From Gilliamella bombicola (lineage in GTDB: Bacteria; Pseudomonadota; Gammaproteobacteria; Enterobacterales; Orbaceae), in the NCBI RefSeq assembly GCF_900094945.1, contig NZ_FMAQ01000001.1:1-64000 (forward strand): DNA of 64,000 bases, written 5' to 3'. The first letter of the stretch is position 1. Each line of letters opens with the position of its first letter. Below the pieces are notes generated by a model. The model was not told the DNA's origin and searched no databases. It saw only the letters and a program-made list of their open reading frames with translations. Below are positions 37,955 to 48,740 of the stretch, piece by piece. The position numbers and the translations under genes are program-made.

Positions 37955-39388
37955 TTACTCATCATCCAGATATTTACTATTATCTGCATAATTATCAAAA
38001 CGTGAAAACTGACCTTGGAATTTTAATCGTACTTTACCAATTGGTCCATTTCGTTGTTTCCCTAAAATGATTTCAGCAATACCTTTATGTTCTGATGCTT
38101 CGTTATACACCTCGTCACGATAGATAAACATAATCACATCAGCATCTTGTTCAATGGATCCCGATTCACGCAAGTCTGAGTTAACCGGTCTTTTATCAGC
38201 ACGTTGTTCCAAACTACGATTAAGCTGAGATAGCGCAACCACAGGCACTTGTAGTTCTTTAGCCAACGCCTTTAGTGAACGTGATATTTCGGCAATTTCT
38301 AGGGTACGATTTTCAGAGATATTAGGCACGCGCATAAGTTGTAAGTAATCGACCATAATCATACTCAACCCTTTATGCTCACGATAAATACGTCTGGCTC
38401 TTGAGCGTAACTCCATTGGCGTTAAGCCTGATGAGTCATCAATATAGATATTTTTCTTTTCCAGCAATAATCCCATTGTGCTTGAAATTCTTGCCCAATC
38501 ATCGTCTTGTAATTGCCCTGTTCGAATTCGGGTTTGGTCAACACGCGAAAGTGACGCTAACATACGCATCATAATTTGTTCTGATGGCATTTCTAAGCTG
38601 AATATTAACACCGGCTTTTCTTGCTCTAGAGCAGCATTTTCACACAAATTCATGGCAAAGGTGGTTTTACCCATTGATGGCCTTGCTGCAATAATAATTA
38701 AATCAGAACGCTGTAAACCAGCTGTTTTTTTATCTAAATCAGTATAACCGGTTGAAACCCCTGTCACACCATCATGTGGACGTTGGAATAACTCTTCAAT
38801 CTTAGCCACTGTTGCTTCTAGTACTTCGGTAATACTTTTTGGGCCTTCGCCTTGTTTAGTTCGGCTTTCAGCAATTTGGAAGATTTTGCTTTCCGCCAGA
38901 TCTAAAATTTCGGTACTATCCCGTCCTTCTGTGGCATAACAGTTATCGGCAATATCATTTGATGCGCTAATTAATTCACGCAAAATCGCTTGTTGGCGAA
39001 TAATATCGCTATAAGCAACGACATTAATCGCACTTGGCGTGTTTTTAGAAAGCTCGGCCAAATAAGCAAATCCACCTACATCGGCTAATAGATCTTTACT
39101 TTCAAGACTTTCTGAAAGAGTAATTAAATCAATTGGCGTCCCTTTGCTGACCAAGGTATGCATTTCAGAAAAGATCAATTGATGATGACGCGAGTAAAAA
39201 TCTCGCTCAGTGATCATTTCAGATACCGCATCCCAACGTTGATTATCAAGCATCAAGCTACCCAGCACCGCTTGTTCAGCTTCGATTGAGTGCGGTGGAA
39301 GCTTGATATTGTGCAGATTTGATTTTTCTGCTTCTTGATTTTTAGAATCTTTGTTTGTTCTTGTTCGATCAGTATTCATTACATTCAT
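37955..39388 (-). CDS. dnaB: Replicative DNA helicase DnaB
   Basis: The hexameric 5'-3' helicase at the fork. The 477-residue protein has the N-terminal DnaB domain (PPHSIEAEQAVLGSLMLDNQ), then the RecA-like domain with Walker A ARPSMGKTTFAMNLCE (near 240), VDYLQLMRVP, VVALSQLNRSLEQRADKRP and DADVIMFIYRDEVY. Length matches E. coli (471). No intein is present. Confidence 0.96.
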   Translation of the reverse strand: MNVMNTDRTRTNKDSKNQEAEKSNLHNIKLPPHSIEAEQAVLGSLMLDNQRWDAVSEMITERDFYSRHHQLIFSEMHTLVSKGTPIDLITLSESLESKDLLADVGGFAYLAELSKNTPSAINVVAYSDIIRQQAILRELISASNDIADNCYATEGRDSTEILDLAESKIFQIAESRTKQGEGPKSITEVLEATVAKIEELFQRPHDGVTGVSTGYTDLDKKTAGLQRSDLIIIAARPSMGKTTFAMNLCENAALEQEKPVLIFSLEMPSEQIMMRMLASLSRVDQTRIRTGQLQDDDWARISSTMGLLLEKKNIYIDDSSGLTPMELRSRARRIYREHKGLSMIMVDYLQLMRVPNISENRTLEIAEISRSLKALAKELQVPVVALSQLNRSLEQRADKRPVNSDLRESGSIEQDADVIMFIYRDEVYNEASEHKGIAEIILGKQRNGPIGKVRLKFQGQFSRFDNYADNSKYLDDE

Positions 39389-39427
39389 CTTTTGTTCTAA
39401 ATTGAATTTATTGCTAAGCTACTTCGC

Positions 39428-40219
39428 TTATCTTAAAAATAATGGACCTAAACTAGGATCGGGGATTTGGTATTCAGATGGATAATCCACCTGAACTAAA
39501 TATAATCCTTCCGGTTTTGCTGTTGCGGCAGCTTGCGTTCTGTCCTTAGCTTGCAAAAGTTCATAAATCCACTCTGGACGCTGATTTCCCGCTCCAACTT
39601 CAAGTAAACTACCCACAATATTGCGTACCATGTGGTGCACAAATGCATTGGCTTTTATATCAACAATAATATATGCACCTTGCCTTGTCACTTCAATATG
39701 ATGAATATTTCGCCAAGGCGTTCTTGATTGGCATTGAGCCGCTCGAAATGATGAAAAGTCGTTTTCACCTAATAAATACTGCGCCGCTTGGTGCATTAAT
39801 ATTTCGTTTAATGGTAAATAATAATGTGATACCCCTTTAGCTAAAATAGCAGGACGATAGCGATGATTATAGATCACATAACGGTAACGCCGAGCTATCG
39901 CACTAAACCTTGCATGAAAACTATCCTCAACGGTTTGCGACCAGCGCACTGCAATATTATCAGGTAAATGCGAGTTAACGCCCATTGTCCAAGCACTCGG
40001 TGAGCGCTCTGCTTGGGTTTCAAAATGCACAACTTGTCCTGTAGCATGCACGCCAGCATCGGTTCGACCAGCACAAAATACGTTGATTGGCGCATTAGCA
40101 ATAATTGATAATGCAGATTCTAGCTTTTCTTGGATAGAATCGACAGATTGCTGTCGTTGCCAGCCAAAATAACCACTGCCATCATATTCAATACCAAGGG
40201 CAATTTTACAGGTAGTCAT
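39428..40219 (-). CDS. truA: tRNA pseudouridine38-40 synthase TruA
   Basis: Isomerises uridines 38-40 in the anticodon arm. The 263-residue protein has the catalytic Asp in [18 protein letters not shown] (near residue 55), [19 protein letters not shown] at the N-terminus and [17 protein letters not shown]. It overlaps the end of usg by 14 bp, the usg-truA order of E. coli. Confidence 0.95.
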   Translation of the reverse strand: MTTCKIALGIEYDGSGYFGWQRQQSVDSIQEKLESALSIIANAPINVFCAGRTDAGVHATGQVVHFETQAERSPSAWTMGVNSHLPDNIAVRWSQTVEDSFHARFSAIARRYRYVIYNHRYRPAILAKGVSHYYLPLNEILMHQAAQYLLGENDFSSFRAAQCQSRTPWRNIHHIEVTRQGAYIIVDIKANAFVHHMVRNIVGSLLEVGAGNQRPEWIYELLQAKDRTQAAATAKPEGLYLVQVDYPSEYQIPDPSLGPLFLR

Positions 40220-41225
40220 TAATCAGGATCTCAAGCGTCTCAATTAACATCAATGCCCCTAAATAACGGATATTATCGGCTACTGACCAAAATTGAATTT
40301 GTTCATAATGGCCATAACTATGTCTTAAATTCGCTAACTTTATAACCAAATTGTGTTCTGATTCGGTACTGACTTCGGTCACTGGCGTTGGCAAATTATC
40401 GCCTTGTACTTCAACACCAAATTCACCAAAGCGTGCCATATCTAATTCAATCGGTAAGCTACTTGATACATTAATAGCTTGTGACACGCCATAAAACACG
40501 GGCACAATCACTGACTCGATAGAGACAGGAAGTTCATAATTACTCAATACTTTACGGATCTGATCAACTTGTGATTTTTCTCCTAGTATTGCATCGTGAT
40601 GTTCGTGCGATACCGGTAATAGATTAAAAGCTAATTGCTTATCAAACAGTTGATTATCAACTGGCATACCATTTAACAAGCGAGCACTTTGCCCTGCCAG
40701 CTCATCAACACCCGGCTTACCATACAATGATGCTGGGATAAAACTAGTCGCATGTAAATTTGTTAATAATTCCATATCAGTTAATGAAGCAACACAACGC
40801 AACAACTGGCATACAGTGGCACTAGCAACGGCAATGATGTTTTCATTACGGTATTCGGTCAATACACTATTATTGACTTTAGGTACCACTAATGGAATAT
40901 GATCTTGCTGAGCAAAATAACCACTTGCATCAATTACCACACATCCAGATTCTGCAGCAACTTGCGCATACTTTTCACTGGTTTTAGCACCAGCGACAAA
41001 AAAAGCAAAATGGCACTCGCTCCAATCCATTTGTGTACTATCAATCACCGTTAAATTTTTACCAGCAAAGCGAACTATTTCACCAGCGCTATTGTCGCTA
41101 CCGACTAAATAAAGATTTTCAATTTTTAGACTACTGTCTTGTAAACTACGTTGCTGTAGCAACTCAACTAGCGCAGAACCAACTTGGCCTGTCGCCCCTA
41201 TAATAGCAATATTCCATGCAGACAT
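40206..41225 (-). CDS. usg: USG-1 protein, aspartate-semialdehyde dehydrogenase homologue
   Basis: A 339-residue Asd-like protein with the NADP-binding [18 protein letters not shown] and the C-terminal [19 protein letters not shown]. The Asd active-site stretch (normally NCSTTQ) is replaced by [11 protein letters not shown], as E. coli Usg also lacks the catalytic cysteine, so it is unlikely to act as Asd. Its function is not established. It precedes and overlaps truA. Confidence 0.88.
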   Translation of the reverse strand: MSAWNIAIIGATGQVGSALVELLQQRSLQDSSLKIENLYLVGSDNSAGEIVRFAGKNLTVIDSTQMDWSECHFAFFVAGAKTSEKYAQVAAESGCVVIDASGYFAQQDHIPLVVPKVNNSVLTEYRNENIIAVASATVCQLLRCVASLTDMELLTNLHATSFIPASLYGKPGVDELAGQSARLLNGMPVDNQLFDKQLAFNLLPVSHEHHDAILGEKSQVDQIRKVLSNYELPVSIESVIVPVFYGVSQAINVSSSLPIELDMARFGEFGVEVQGDNLPTPVTEVSTESEHNLVIKLANLRHSYGHYEQIQFWSVADNIRYLGALMLIETLEILINDYL

Positions 41226-41329
41226 ATTTATAAACCCAATAAAAAATTTAGCGGTAATTATATCACTATATTGTCAAAGATAGATGAATAGATTTTATTT
41301 GACTATAAGCCTGAACATTAAAACGATAA

Positions 41330-41352
41330 GCCATCATCAAGATGGCTTTGTT
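41330..41352 (-). terminator. Candidate terminator after the exported hypothetical gene
   Basis: AAGCCATC and GATGGCTT pair around ATCAA. It lies about 47 bp past the stop codon of the exported protein; the following T-run on the minus strand is interrupted (TATCGTTTT). Confidence 0.45.
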
Positions 41353-41398
41353 GATACTAAGCTTTTAGTTATAGTTAACTCGATTATTATATTAACAT

Positions 41399-42409
41399 CT
41401 AGCTACCTAACTCATCTTCCGCATGTTTTATCGCTTGTCGATCTTGTTCAATTAAACAAGTAAGTACTTTATGTAAATAAAGTTCGATATCACTCTCATG
41501 AATTGGAGCTGGTGTAGCTAAACACGTTTTATTTATGTTTTGTTTTAATGCTGTAAATGAATCTTGTTGTTGCTTTTTATTATCAAGCTGATTTACTTTT
41601 TCTTTTAGCTGATCTTGATAATAATGATAAACTCTAGATGCAAGACTATAATCGGAAGAGCCATCCTTAGATGATTGATCAAAAAGTGCAATTGACTCTT
41701 CTAATGTTAAACCATACTCAACAGCGCCTTCGTGAAATTTAGTATTAAATTGGTTAGGATAAATAATTTGATAAGTTGCTTCTGGCATATTGATTTGCAT
41801 CTCTTTAAGCACAAATCTCATATTACTGGTATCAACATTGTAATGCTTCCATAATGTAGGAAAAGTCCCAGACTCATCCTCAATCGGCTCTGATTTTATT
41901 GACAATAATGTGTAAATATCGCCACTTGGTGCAATATAGTAATGCTGATAGCCATTCCAAAGATTAGGATTATTAGAAAAAGAATTATTTGCTAAAAAAA
42001 GCTTATCAATTACCTGATTTTTGCTGATTAAAGATAACGTAATATCTCGCCCTAAATTAGGTAAATCTTCTTCGTTTTGATTCTTAGGATTAATTGGGCT
42101 AATGCTCAATTTTAGTTGAAAATCATTACCATTATAGGCAATAGGATCTTCATCAATTAATTTATCTAGCCGTTTAAAATCAAATTTCAAATTGTTGAGA
42201 GGACAACGGCTATCATATTTTATCTTTTCTTTTTTATCGAGTTGATTATATTCATCTTCGTTTCTAGCGCAATCTTGTTGCAATTGATGCATATCAACAC
42301 TCATAAAAAATGGTTCACCACGATATTTAGAGTTAATATCAAGTAATTGACCATAGACACAATAACTAAACATAAATAAAATTGCGCCCAATAAAAGTTT
42401 CAGTTTCAT
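41399..42409 (-). CDS. Exported protein of unknown function
   Basis: A 336-residue protein with a signal peptide (MKLKLLLGAILFMFSYCVYG, cleavage before QLLDIN). The mature part begins with a 50-residue segment containing two cysteines (QDCARNEDEYN, DSRCPLNNL), continues as a beta-rich domain, and ends in a helical region (about 255-336) with two more cysteines (NKTCLATPAP, VLTCLIEQ). I recognise no family. It stands alone between usg and a LacI-type regulator. Confidence 0.75.
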   Translation of the reverse strand: MKLKLLLGAILFMFSYCVYGQLLDINSKYRGEPFFMSVDMHQLQQDCARNEDEYNQLDKKEKIKYDSRCPLNNLKFDFKRLDKLIDEDPIAYNGNDFQLKLSISPINPKNQNEEDLPNLGRDITLSLISKNQVIDKLFLANNSFSNNPNLWNGYQHYYIAPSGDIYTLLSIKSEPIEDESGTFPTLWKHYNVDTSNMRFVLKEMQINMPEATYQIIYPNQFNTKFHEGAVEYGLTLEESIALFDQSSKDGSSDYSLASRVYHYYQDQLKEKVNQLDNKKQQQDSFTALKQNINKTCLATPAPIHESDIELYLHKVLTCLIEQDRQAIKHAEDELGS

Positions 42410-42662
42410 ATCAAATTCCTTTTTCTACCTCATGTTAGAATCATTTCATTCTATTTTTTCATTCAAGTATATTTTTCACATTATATATAACATGGTTATA
42501 TTACTTATACCATATTTTTGATACAGCATATCCGTTTAAGCGGTTTAGATACCTATGATAGATATTTTGGAACACAGATCGACAAAACAAAATTCGATCC
42601 CTTACAAAACAACTCAATATCAGTAAAGTGATAAGCCATTTTAATTAATTTTATTTATTAAT

Positions 42663-43709
42663 ATGCCAAAAATCACCCTATCAACAATTGCCAAAAAAGC
42701 CAACACATCAGTCGCTTCGGTATCTAGAGTGTTAAAAAAACCACATTTAACGTCCTCTCAAATACAACTACGCGTTTATAAAGCTATTGAGGAATTAAAT
42801 ATGGACACATCAAAAAATTTCAAACCCTATAAACCTATACATAACAGTGGCAAGATATTAATTATTGATAACCAACTTTTTACAAAGAGCTTAATCAATA
42901 TTGGTTTAGAACAAGAACTAAAAGAAAAGCAGTATCAAGTGTTTTATTTGCAGTTTCCTTATAATAATAAAAGTGATATCCATCATATTATTCGTTATGT
43001 TGCTCAAAATGCCTTTGACGGAATTATCATTATTAATGATGCTCCCTACTTAAAAACGTTGGTTGCTTATAAGAATACATTACCACCTATTGTATTAGTT
43101 AATCATTTTTCGCTTGATTTTGTTTGTGTGCACTTTGATCATTTATTAATTGGGCATCAAATAACAAAATATTTGATTGATAAATCACATAGCAAAATTG
43201 CCATTTTGCTTAACAATGAAACACTAACCAGCACCATGCTTTTGCTACAAGGTTATAAACAGGCTTTACTGCGCGCCAGTATTGCTATTGAACCCCGATA
43301 TATTATTCACGGCTGCTTTACCTATCAACATGCTAGATCAGCGGTAAATAAACTAATAAACAGCACAAAATCACCTACTGCGATTATTTGTACCGATCAT
43401 TTTAGTTTAAATTACTTGAATAAAAATAACTATAAAGAACAACACCACCAATTACCCGATAGCATGGTTCTGGGCGCCTTGCACCAAGCCAATGAAAATA
43501 AAGCAAAACTGACTAAACCACTTACAATATCGTATTTTAGTGCCTCTAAGGAACTTAAATACAATGAATTAGATAGCCTGTGCAGAATAAATAAACCATT
43601 GTTTAAAATGGGCCAAAAATCGGCTGCTTTACTGTGTGAGCTTATAGAAAACACAATAAAACCCATTAAGCGATGTACAATCATTAACACTGAATCGATG
43701 TTTTATTAA
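42663..43709 (+). CDS. LacI-family transcriptional regulator
   Basis: A 348-residue regulator with an N-terminal helix-turn-helix of the LacI type (ITLSTIAKKANTSVASVSRV, residues 4-23) and hinge region, followed by a periplasmic-binding-protein-like ligand domain (LVNHFSLDFVCVHFDHLLIG, HSKIAILLNN, AIICTDHFSL). It resembles CytR/GalR-type proteins but the ligand pocket is diverged. No sugar or nucleoside operon lies next to it, so its target is unknown. The ATG has a poor ribosome site. Confidence 0.85.
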   Translation: MPKITLSTIAKKANTSVASVSRVLKKPHLTSSQIQLRVYKAIEELNMDTSKNFKPYKPIHNSGKILIIDNQLFTKSLINIGLEQELKEKQYQVFYLQFPYNNKSDIHHIIRYVAQNAFDGIIIINDAPYLKTLVAYKNTLPPIVLVNHFSLDFVCVHFDHLLIGHQITKYLIDKSHSKIAILLNNETLTSTMLLLQGYKQALLRASIAIEPRYIIHGCFTYQHARSAVNKLINSTKSPTAIICTDHFSLNYLNKNNYKEQHHQLPDSMVLGALHQANENKAKLTKPLTISYFSASKELKYNELDSLCRINKPLFKMGQKSAALLCELIENTIKPIKRCTIINTESMFY

Positions 43710-43778
43710 TGTTTGAGCCGCATGATTTATTGTTAAACTTATTGTAATCAACGTTTCACCACCAAGTTCACTTACTAG

Positions 43779-43930
43779 TTACATTTGGTCGATGATGTCT
43801 TGTTCTTTTTCTTGGTTAAAGATATGTTTGAGCTCGTTATTGACATGCCAAGTATCACAACTTAATTCGTTGATATCTTGTTTTTGTTCCTCTTTATTAC
43901 AGATAATAATCGCCCCTTTCGCTACCGCAG
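43779..43930 (-). pseudogene. C-terminal gene fragment cut by an IS3-family end
   Basis: A minus-strand frame of about 50 codons (AKGAIIICNKEEQ...KEQDIIDQM) runs from the IS boundary at 43930 to a stop codon. The open frame upstream lies inside the IS remnant, so no native start is left. It may be the tail of a gene destroyed by the insertion; the family is not recognisable. Confidence 0.3.
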
Positions 43931-44253
43931 TGTAACTACCCCCTAAAATAGTACAGCCAAAAAGTAGAAAATTCTCTATGATAAAAGTAAAAGAGGATTG
44001 AAACATGAAAAAGATGACAGAGCATCAAATCGTATCTATTTTAAAAGAAGTTGAAGCAAGTATTCCTATTAAAGAGTTTTGCCATAAATATGGCATGAAA
44101 ATTCAATATTTTATAAATGTTTTGTTACCAACCATGATAACAAATCCGCCTTTACCGATACAGGAAACACACAAAAAAAACATTAATAAAATCAATGCCT
44201 TTTCTGACCGTTTTTGTAAGAAAAATAGGAATAAGTGTATTTTTTATTTTTGA
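43931..44253 (+). mobile_element. IS3-family remnant with left end and truncated transposase OrfA
   Basis: TGTAACTACCCCCTAAAATA with GTACAGC (43931-43957) has the shape of an IS3-family terminal repeat (TG..., ACCCCC). An ATG at 44005 opens a frame starting MKKMTEHQIVSILKEVEASI, then PIKEFCHKYGM: the N-terminal helix-turn-helix of IS3 OrfA (usual text EEQIISILKEAEAGIPVKEL). Similarity stops near residue 40 (about 44125); the rest of OrfA and all of OrfB are missing, and the frame runs into dispersed repeat copy C. The right end cannot be located, so the end given is where the ORF stops. Confidence 0.75.
44183..44222. repeat. Dispersed repeat, copy C
   Basis: TTAATAAAATCAATGCCTTT followed by TCTGACCGTTTTTG. 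It is near-identical to copy B over 30 bases and lies directly after the truncated OrfA. Confidence 0.65.
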
Positions 44254-44481
44254 ATAGAGGATATATAGCACTCAGTCAAATTCAATTCGTTTTGTGTTAT
44301 TTAGTCCCTAAGAAGCAACAATTCTATCCGCTATCTTTATGAATTGCAGTGGCTGTATCTTCATAGTCTATTTATGATCTGCAAGATCGCAATTTTCGTT
44401 GCAAGTACACTAACTTTTACTGTTGGTATTTTAGCAATTTGCTGGATTCCTAAATCAATTTCTAAATAACGATAAGGGAGT

Positions 44482-44646
44482 TGTAACTATCCTTTTAACT
44501 AGTACAGCAAAAAGTAGTAAATTCGCTTTGGTTAAAATAACAGAGTACCAAATCGTCTTTATATTAAAATTATAGTTTAGGCAGAGATTTTCTGAACCGA
44601 GTTTACAATCATAACTTCTGCTGTACTATTTGCTTGTTTTTTTACA
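44482..44646. mobile_element. 165-bp mini-element derived from an IS3-family insertion sequence
   Basis: The left end (TGTAACTATCCTTTTAACTA, then GTACAGC) matches the left end of the remnant at 43931. The right end, read on the minus strand, is TGTAAAAAAACAAGCAAATA followed by GTACAGC, the same length and spacing, so the element is bounded by inverted repeats. Inside, a decayed copy of the OrfA start is still legible (ACAGAGTACCAAATCGTC, giving TEYQIVFIL before a stop). It looks like an internally deleted, non-autonomous derivative. No clear target duplication is seen. Confidence 0.7.
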
Positions 44647-44668
44647 GTGGGATTTAAACCACGCAAGA

Positions 44669-45577
44669 TTAGTTGATGAATGTTGATATTAAGCGTTTTG
44701 GCGATAATTTGTTACTTTGCATCACACCGGCACCAATAAATAGCTGACCTTGATAAATTCGCACTAAGGTTTCAACTTGCGTAGTATTTTCAAGTTCAAT
44801 GGTTCGTCCTAACAATATATCTTTACCTTGTGCATCAGTCAGCGTGATTTTTGGACGTTCTTGTAACGGGCTATCAACAGGCATTAACAGTTCATCCTTT
44901 TCGAACCTATTTTGTAATGCATATAAACTGATCATTTTATCAATCGGATAATTAGATACTTGTAATCGTCTTAAATAAATAACATGTGCCCCACAACCCA
45001 GTAATTCGCCTAAATCATCAATAATTGTGCGAATATAAGTGCCTTTAGAGCAGTGTATTTCTAGGGTTAATTCGTTTTTTATAGCATCAAATTGAATAAA
45101 TTGATTTTCGTAAACGGTAATAGGTCTAGCTTCACGTTCAATGACAATACCTTGGCGGGCATATTCGTAAAGTGGTTTGCCTTGATATTTTAAAGCCGAA
45201 AACATGGTCGGCACTTGTAAAATATCACCTCGAAAATGTGTTAAAGCTTGGTTAATTTGCGATTCGGTTACGTTGACAGGCTTAGTGCAAATAATTTGCC
45301 CATCAGCATCAGAGGTATCTGTACGTTCACCAAGTTTGGCGATAACTCGGTAGCGCTTGTCTGAATCTAATAAATACTGTGAAAATTTGGTCGCTTCACC
45401 AAAACAGATAGGCAACATGCCTGTCGCTAATGGATCAAGTGCCCCTGTGTGCCCTGCTTTTTTAGCATTAAATAGCCATTTCACTTTTTGCAACGCATCG
45501 TTGGATGTCATGCCTTGGGGTTTGTCTAGTAACAAAACGCCGTGAAGATCACGGCGAGTTCTTTTTATATTCATCAT
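44669..45577 (-). CDS. truB: tRNA pseudouridine55 synthase TruB
   Basis: Makes pseudouridine 55 in the T-loop. The 302-residue protein has [20 protein letters not shown], the catalytic Asp in [17 protein letters not shown] (near residue 48), [19 protein letters not shown] and a C-terminal PUA-like domain. It ends the rimP-nusA-infB-rbfA-truB operon. Where rpsO and pnp would follow in E. coli, the 165-bp IS-derived element begins 22 bp past its stop codon. Confidence 0.95.
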   Translation of the reverse strand: MMNIKRTRRDLHGVLLLDKPQGMTSNDALQKVKWLFNAKKAGHTGALDPLATGMLPICFGEATKFSQYLLDSDKRYRVIAKLGERTDTSDADGQIICTKPVNVTESQINQALTHFRGDILQVPTMFSALKYQGKPLYEYARQGIVIEREARPITVYENQFIQFDAIKNELTLEIHCSKGTYIRTIIDDLGELLGCGAHVIYLRRLQVSNYPIDKMISLYALQNRFEKDELLMPVDSPLQERPKITLTDAQGKDILLGRTIELENTTQVETLVRIYQGQLFIGAGVMQSNKLSPKRLISTFIN

Positions 45578-45643
45578 TTATTTTATACTGAAATGCATAG
45601 TTATCTGAAATTTTTTTAAAAATTCAGGGCTATTTTTTTAATA

Positions 45644-46021
45644 TTAATCTTTATGACGCTCGTTATCATGCTTGATAACATCCGCCACCAAGCTCGACAT
45701 TTGCATACCTTTAACGAGCGACTCATCGTAAAAGAATTTGATCTCAGGAATGATTCGCAAACGCATCGCTTTGCCAATCAAAGTGCGAATATAGCCTTTA
45801 GCATCATTAAGTACTGCTAAACCTTGTTCAATCACTTGCGGATCATCGTCATTTAAAAAAGTGACAAACACTTTAGCATAGGCAAGATCGCGCGAAATAT
45901 CAACACCCGAAACAGTAACCATGCCAAGACGAGGATCTTTAATTTCTCGTTGTAAGATAATTGCAATTTCTTTTTGTAATTCATGCCCAACTCGAGATGA
46001 ACGATTAAATGCTTTTGCCAT
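45644..46021 (-). CDS. rbfA: Ribosome-binding factor A
   Basis: A 30S maturation and cold-adaptation factor with a type II KH fold. The 125-residue product begins [20 protein letters not shown] and has [23 protein letters not shown] and [14 protein letters not shown], as in E. coli (133 aa). It lies 65 bp after infB and 66 bp before truB. Confidence 0.95.
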   Translation of the reverse strand: MAKAFNRSSRVGHELQKEIAIILQREIKDPRLGMVTVSGVDISRDLAYAKVFVTFLNDDDPQVIEQGLAVLNDAKGYIRTLIGKAMRLRIIPEIKFFYDESLVKGMQMSSLVADVIKHDNERHKD

Positions 46022-46086
46022 ATCTATTTTCCTTAAAAAATGAATAAGTAAGGCTAAACCTTGCTTATAACATTAATACGTTGTAA

Positions 46087-48723
46087 TTAGATCGTACGTT
46101 TGATTTCGATAGTTTCAAAGACTTCAATCGTATCGCCAACACGAACATCGTTGTAGTTACGCACACCAATACCACATTCGGTTCCGTTACGGACTTCGTT
46201 AACATCATCTTTAAAGCGACGTAATGATTCAAGTTCTCCTTCATAGATAACTACATTATCACGTAGAACACGAATTGGATTATGACGTTTAACCACACCT
46301 TCGGTTACCATACAACCAGCAATTGCACCAAATTTAGGTGATTTAAATACATCACGCACTTCAGCAAGACCAATGATTTCTTGTTTGTATTCTGGTGCGA
46401 GCATACCGCTCATTGCTTGTTTAACTTCATCAATTAAGTCATAAATAACAGAATAGTAACGTAGATCTAAGTTTTCTGATTCGATCACTTTACGTGCTGA
46501 TGCATCGGCACGAACGTTGAAACCTAAAATAATCGCATTCGATGCTGCAGCAAGCGATGCATCAGTTTCAGTGATACCACCCACACCTGATCCAATAATT
46601 TTAACTTTAACTTCGTCTGTTGACAGTTTAAGTAATGAATCAGAAATTGCTTCAGCCGAACCTTGAACATCCGCTTTTAATACGATATTAAGCTCAGAAA
46701 CATCGCCTTCTGTCATATTAGTAAACATGTTTTCAAGTTTCGCTTTTTGCTGACGAGCAAGTTTCACATCACGGAATTTACCTTGTCGATAAAGGGCAAC
46801 TTCACGTGCTTTCTTTTCATCACGCACAACGGTGGCTTCGTCACCTGCTGATGGCACACCAGACAAACCAAGGATTTCAACTGGTATTGATGGACCCGCT
46901 TCTGTCACTTCTTTGCCAAGTTCGTTACGCATTGCACGAATACGTCCATATTCAAATCCACAAAGAACGATGTCGCCTTTACGCAGTGTACCTGATTGCA
47001 CAAGAACAGTAGCTACCGAACCACGACCTTTGTCAAGGAATGATTCAATAACCACACCACTTGCCATACCGGTTTCGTATGCAGTAAGCTCAAGCACTTC
47101 CGCTTGTAATAAAATAGCTTCAAGCAGTTGATCAATACCGGTTCCCGCTTTTGCTGAAACATGAACAAACTGTGTATCTCCACCCCAATCTTCTGACATT
47201 ACACCATATTGAGCAAGTTCACCTTTTACGCGCTCTGGATCAGCTTCTGGTTTATCAATTTTGTTCACAGCAACCACAATTGGCACATTTGCCGCTTTAG
47301 CATGTTGAATTGCTTCAATGGTTTGTGGCATCACACCATCATCGGCAGCGACTACAAGTACCACAATATCTGTTGCTTTAGCACCACGCGCACGCATTGA
47401 AGTAAATGCCGCATGACCCGGAGTATCTAAGAATGTAATTTCACCGCTTGCGGTTTTAACATGATAAGCACCGATGTGCTGAGTAATACCACCAGCTTCA
47501 CCTGATGCCACCTTCGCTTTACGGATATAATCAAGCAATGAGGTTTTACCATGGTCAACATGTCCCATAATGGTGACAACTGGAGCGCGTGCAACTTTTT
47601 CTGCACCTGTATCACGGTCGCTCATGAGTGATTCTTCAAGCTCATTTTCACGACGTAATACCACTTTATGTCCCATTTCTTCAGCAACAAGCTGCGCAGT
47701 TTCTTGGTCAATAACCTGATTGATGGTTGCCATCGCACCCATTTTCATCATAGTTTTGATAACTTCAGAGCCTTTTACTGCCATTTTGTTAGCAAGTTCA
47801 GCAACAGTGATGGTTTCACCAATCACAACGTCACGGTTGACTGCCTGTACTGGTTTGTTAAAGCCCTGCTGTAATGTACTTTTACCTTTCTTTTTATGAC
47901 CACTACGAGTCACTGCACGTGCTTCTTCACGCTCAGCTTTCCCTTCGGATAATTTGCTACCTTTTTTCTGCTTAGTTTGTTTACCACTCCGACCTCGACC
48001 ACGCGCGCTTTCAACCTCACGATCGGTGTCGTCTTCAGCTGCACGAGCATATTTAGAAGTTGTGACATGGTAATCTTCGTCTTCGGTAGTGTCTTTTTCG
48101 TCGATATTACTATATTGTTCAGCTAATTTGCGCGCTTCTTCAGCCATGCGTTTAGCGTCTTCTTCTAGTTTACGACGATTTTCTTCTTCAGCTTTACGTT
48201 TAATTTCGTTCGCTTCTGCTTCTAATCGTGCTTTTTCTTCTTGTGCTTTTTTCACTTTTGGATCGTTGGATTGTTCTTGCACTGCTTTTGCTTTTTCTTC
48301 TTGTGCACGTTTTTTAGCTTGTGCTTCTTCGCGTTTTTTCGCCTCTTGTGCGGCTAATTTTTCTTTTTCTTCCGCCTCTTTTTTGGCTTTTTGTTCAGCT
48401 TCAAGGCGTGCCTTTTCTTGCTCAGCAGCAATTTCGGCTGGATCACGTTTAACAAAAGTGCGTTTTTTACGCACTTCTACTTTAATTTCTTTACTTTTAC
48501 CACCACCGCTAGACACATTCAAGGTTGAGTGCGTTTTACGTTGCAATGTCAATTTTGTTGGGCCTTGCTGAGGTTTTAAGTGGGCAAGCAAAGCTTCTTT
48601 TTCCTTTTGTGTCACAGTATCAGACGCAGTTTTATTCATACCTGCATCGGCAAACTGTTGCAAAAGTGTTTGCACTGGAGTGTTGATTTCTTGAGCCAGT
48701 GTTTCGATTGATACTTTGGTCAT
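46087..48723 (-). CDS. infB: Translation initiation factor IF-2
   Basis: The GTPase that places initiator tRNA on the 30S subunit. The 878-residue protein has an IF2-N domain (1-50), a long charged E/K/A-rich helix (about 90-210), a second IF2-N domain ([20 protein letters not shown]), and then the G domain: GHVDHGKTS (near 390), DTPGH, NKID. Domain II and the C-terminal fMet-tRNA domain follow. Length is close to E. coli IF2 (890). Internal start sites for shorter forms are possible but not evident. It follows nusA by 17 bp. Confidence 0.96.
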   Translation of the reverse strand: MTKVSIETLAQEINTPVQTLLQQFADAGMNKTASDTVTQKEKEALLAHLKPQQGPTKLTLQRKTHSTLNVSSGGGKSKEIKVEVRKKRTFVKRDPAEIAAEQEKARLEAEQKAKKEAEEKEKLAAQEAKKREEAQAKKRAQEEKAKAVQEQSNDPKVKKAQEEKARLEAEANEIKRKAEEENRRKLEEDAKRMAEEARKLAEQYSNIDEKDTTEDEDYHVTTSKYARAAEDDTDREVESARGRGRSGKQTKQKKGSKLSEGKAEREEARAVTRSGHKKKGKSTLQQGFNKPVQAVNRDVVIGETITVAELANKMAVKGSEVIKTMMKMGAMATINQVIDQETAQLVAEEMGHKVVLRRENELEESLMSDRDTGAEKVARAPVVTIMGHVDHGKTSLLDYIRKAKVASGEAGGITQHIGAYHVKTASGEITFLDTPGHAAFTSMRARGAKATDIVVLVVAADDGVMPQTIEAIQHAKAANVPIVVAVNKIDKPEADPERVKGELAQYGVMSEDWGGDTQFVHVSAKAGTGIDQLLEAILLQAEVLELTAYETGMASGVVIESFLDKGRGSVATVLVQSGTLRKGDIVLCGFEYGRIRAMRNELGKEVTEAGPSIPVEILGLSGVPSAGDEATVVRDEKKAREVALYRQGKFRDVKLARQQKAKLENMFTNMTEGDVSELNIVLKADVQGSAEAISDSLLKLSTDEVKVKIIGSGVGGITETDASLAAASNAIILGFNVRADASARKVIESENLDLRYYSVIYDLIDEVKQAMSGMLAPEYKQEIIGLAEVRDVFKSPKFGAIAGCMVTEGVVKRHNPIRVLRDNVVIYEGELESLRRFKDDVNEVRNGTECGIGVRNYNDVRVGDTIEVFETIEIKRTI

Positions 48724-48740
48724 GTATTACTTTTCCTCAA

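Noticed and set aside
48089-48571. 160-residue plus-strand ORF rich in Ser/Ala/Phe
   Set aside because: It is the exact antisense of the E/K/A-rich helix of IF-2; the composition follows from the complementary codons.
46087-48723. Repetitive E/K/A-rich stretch suggesting tandem repeats
   Set aside because: It is the normal charged linker helix of IF-2 and has no true DNA-level repeat unit.
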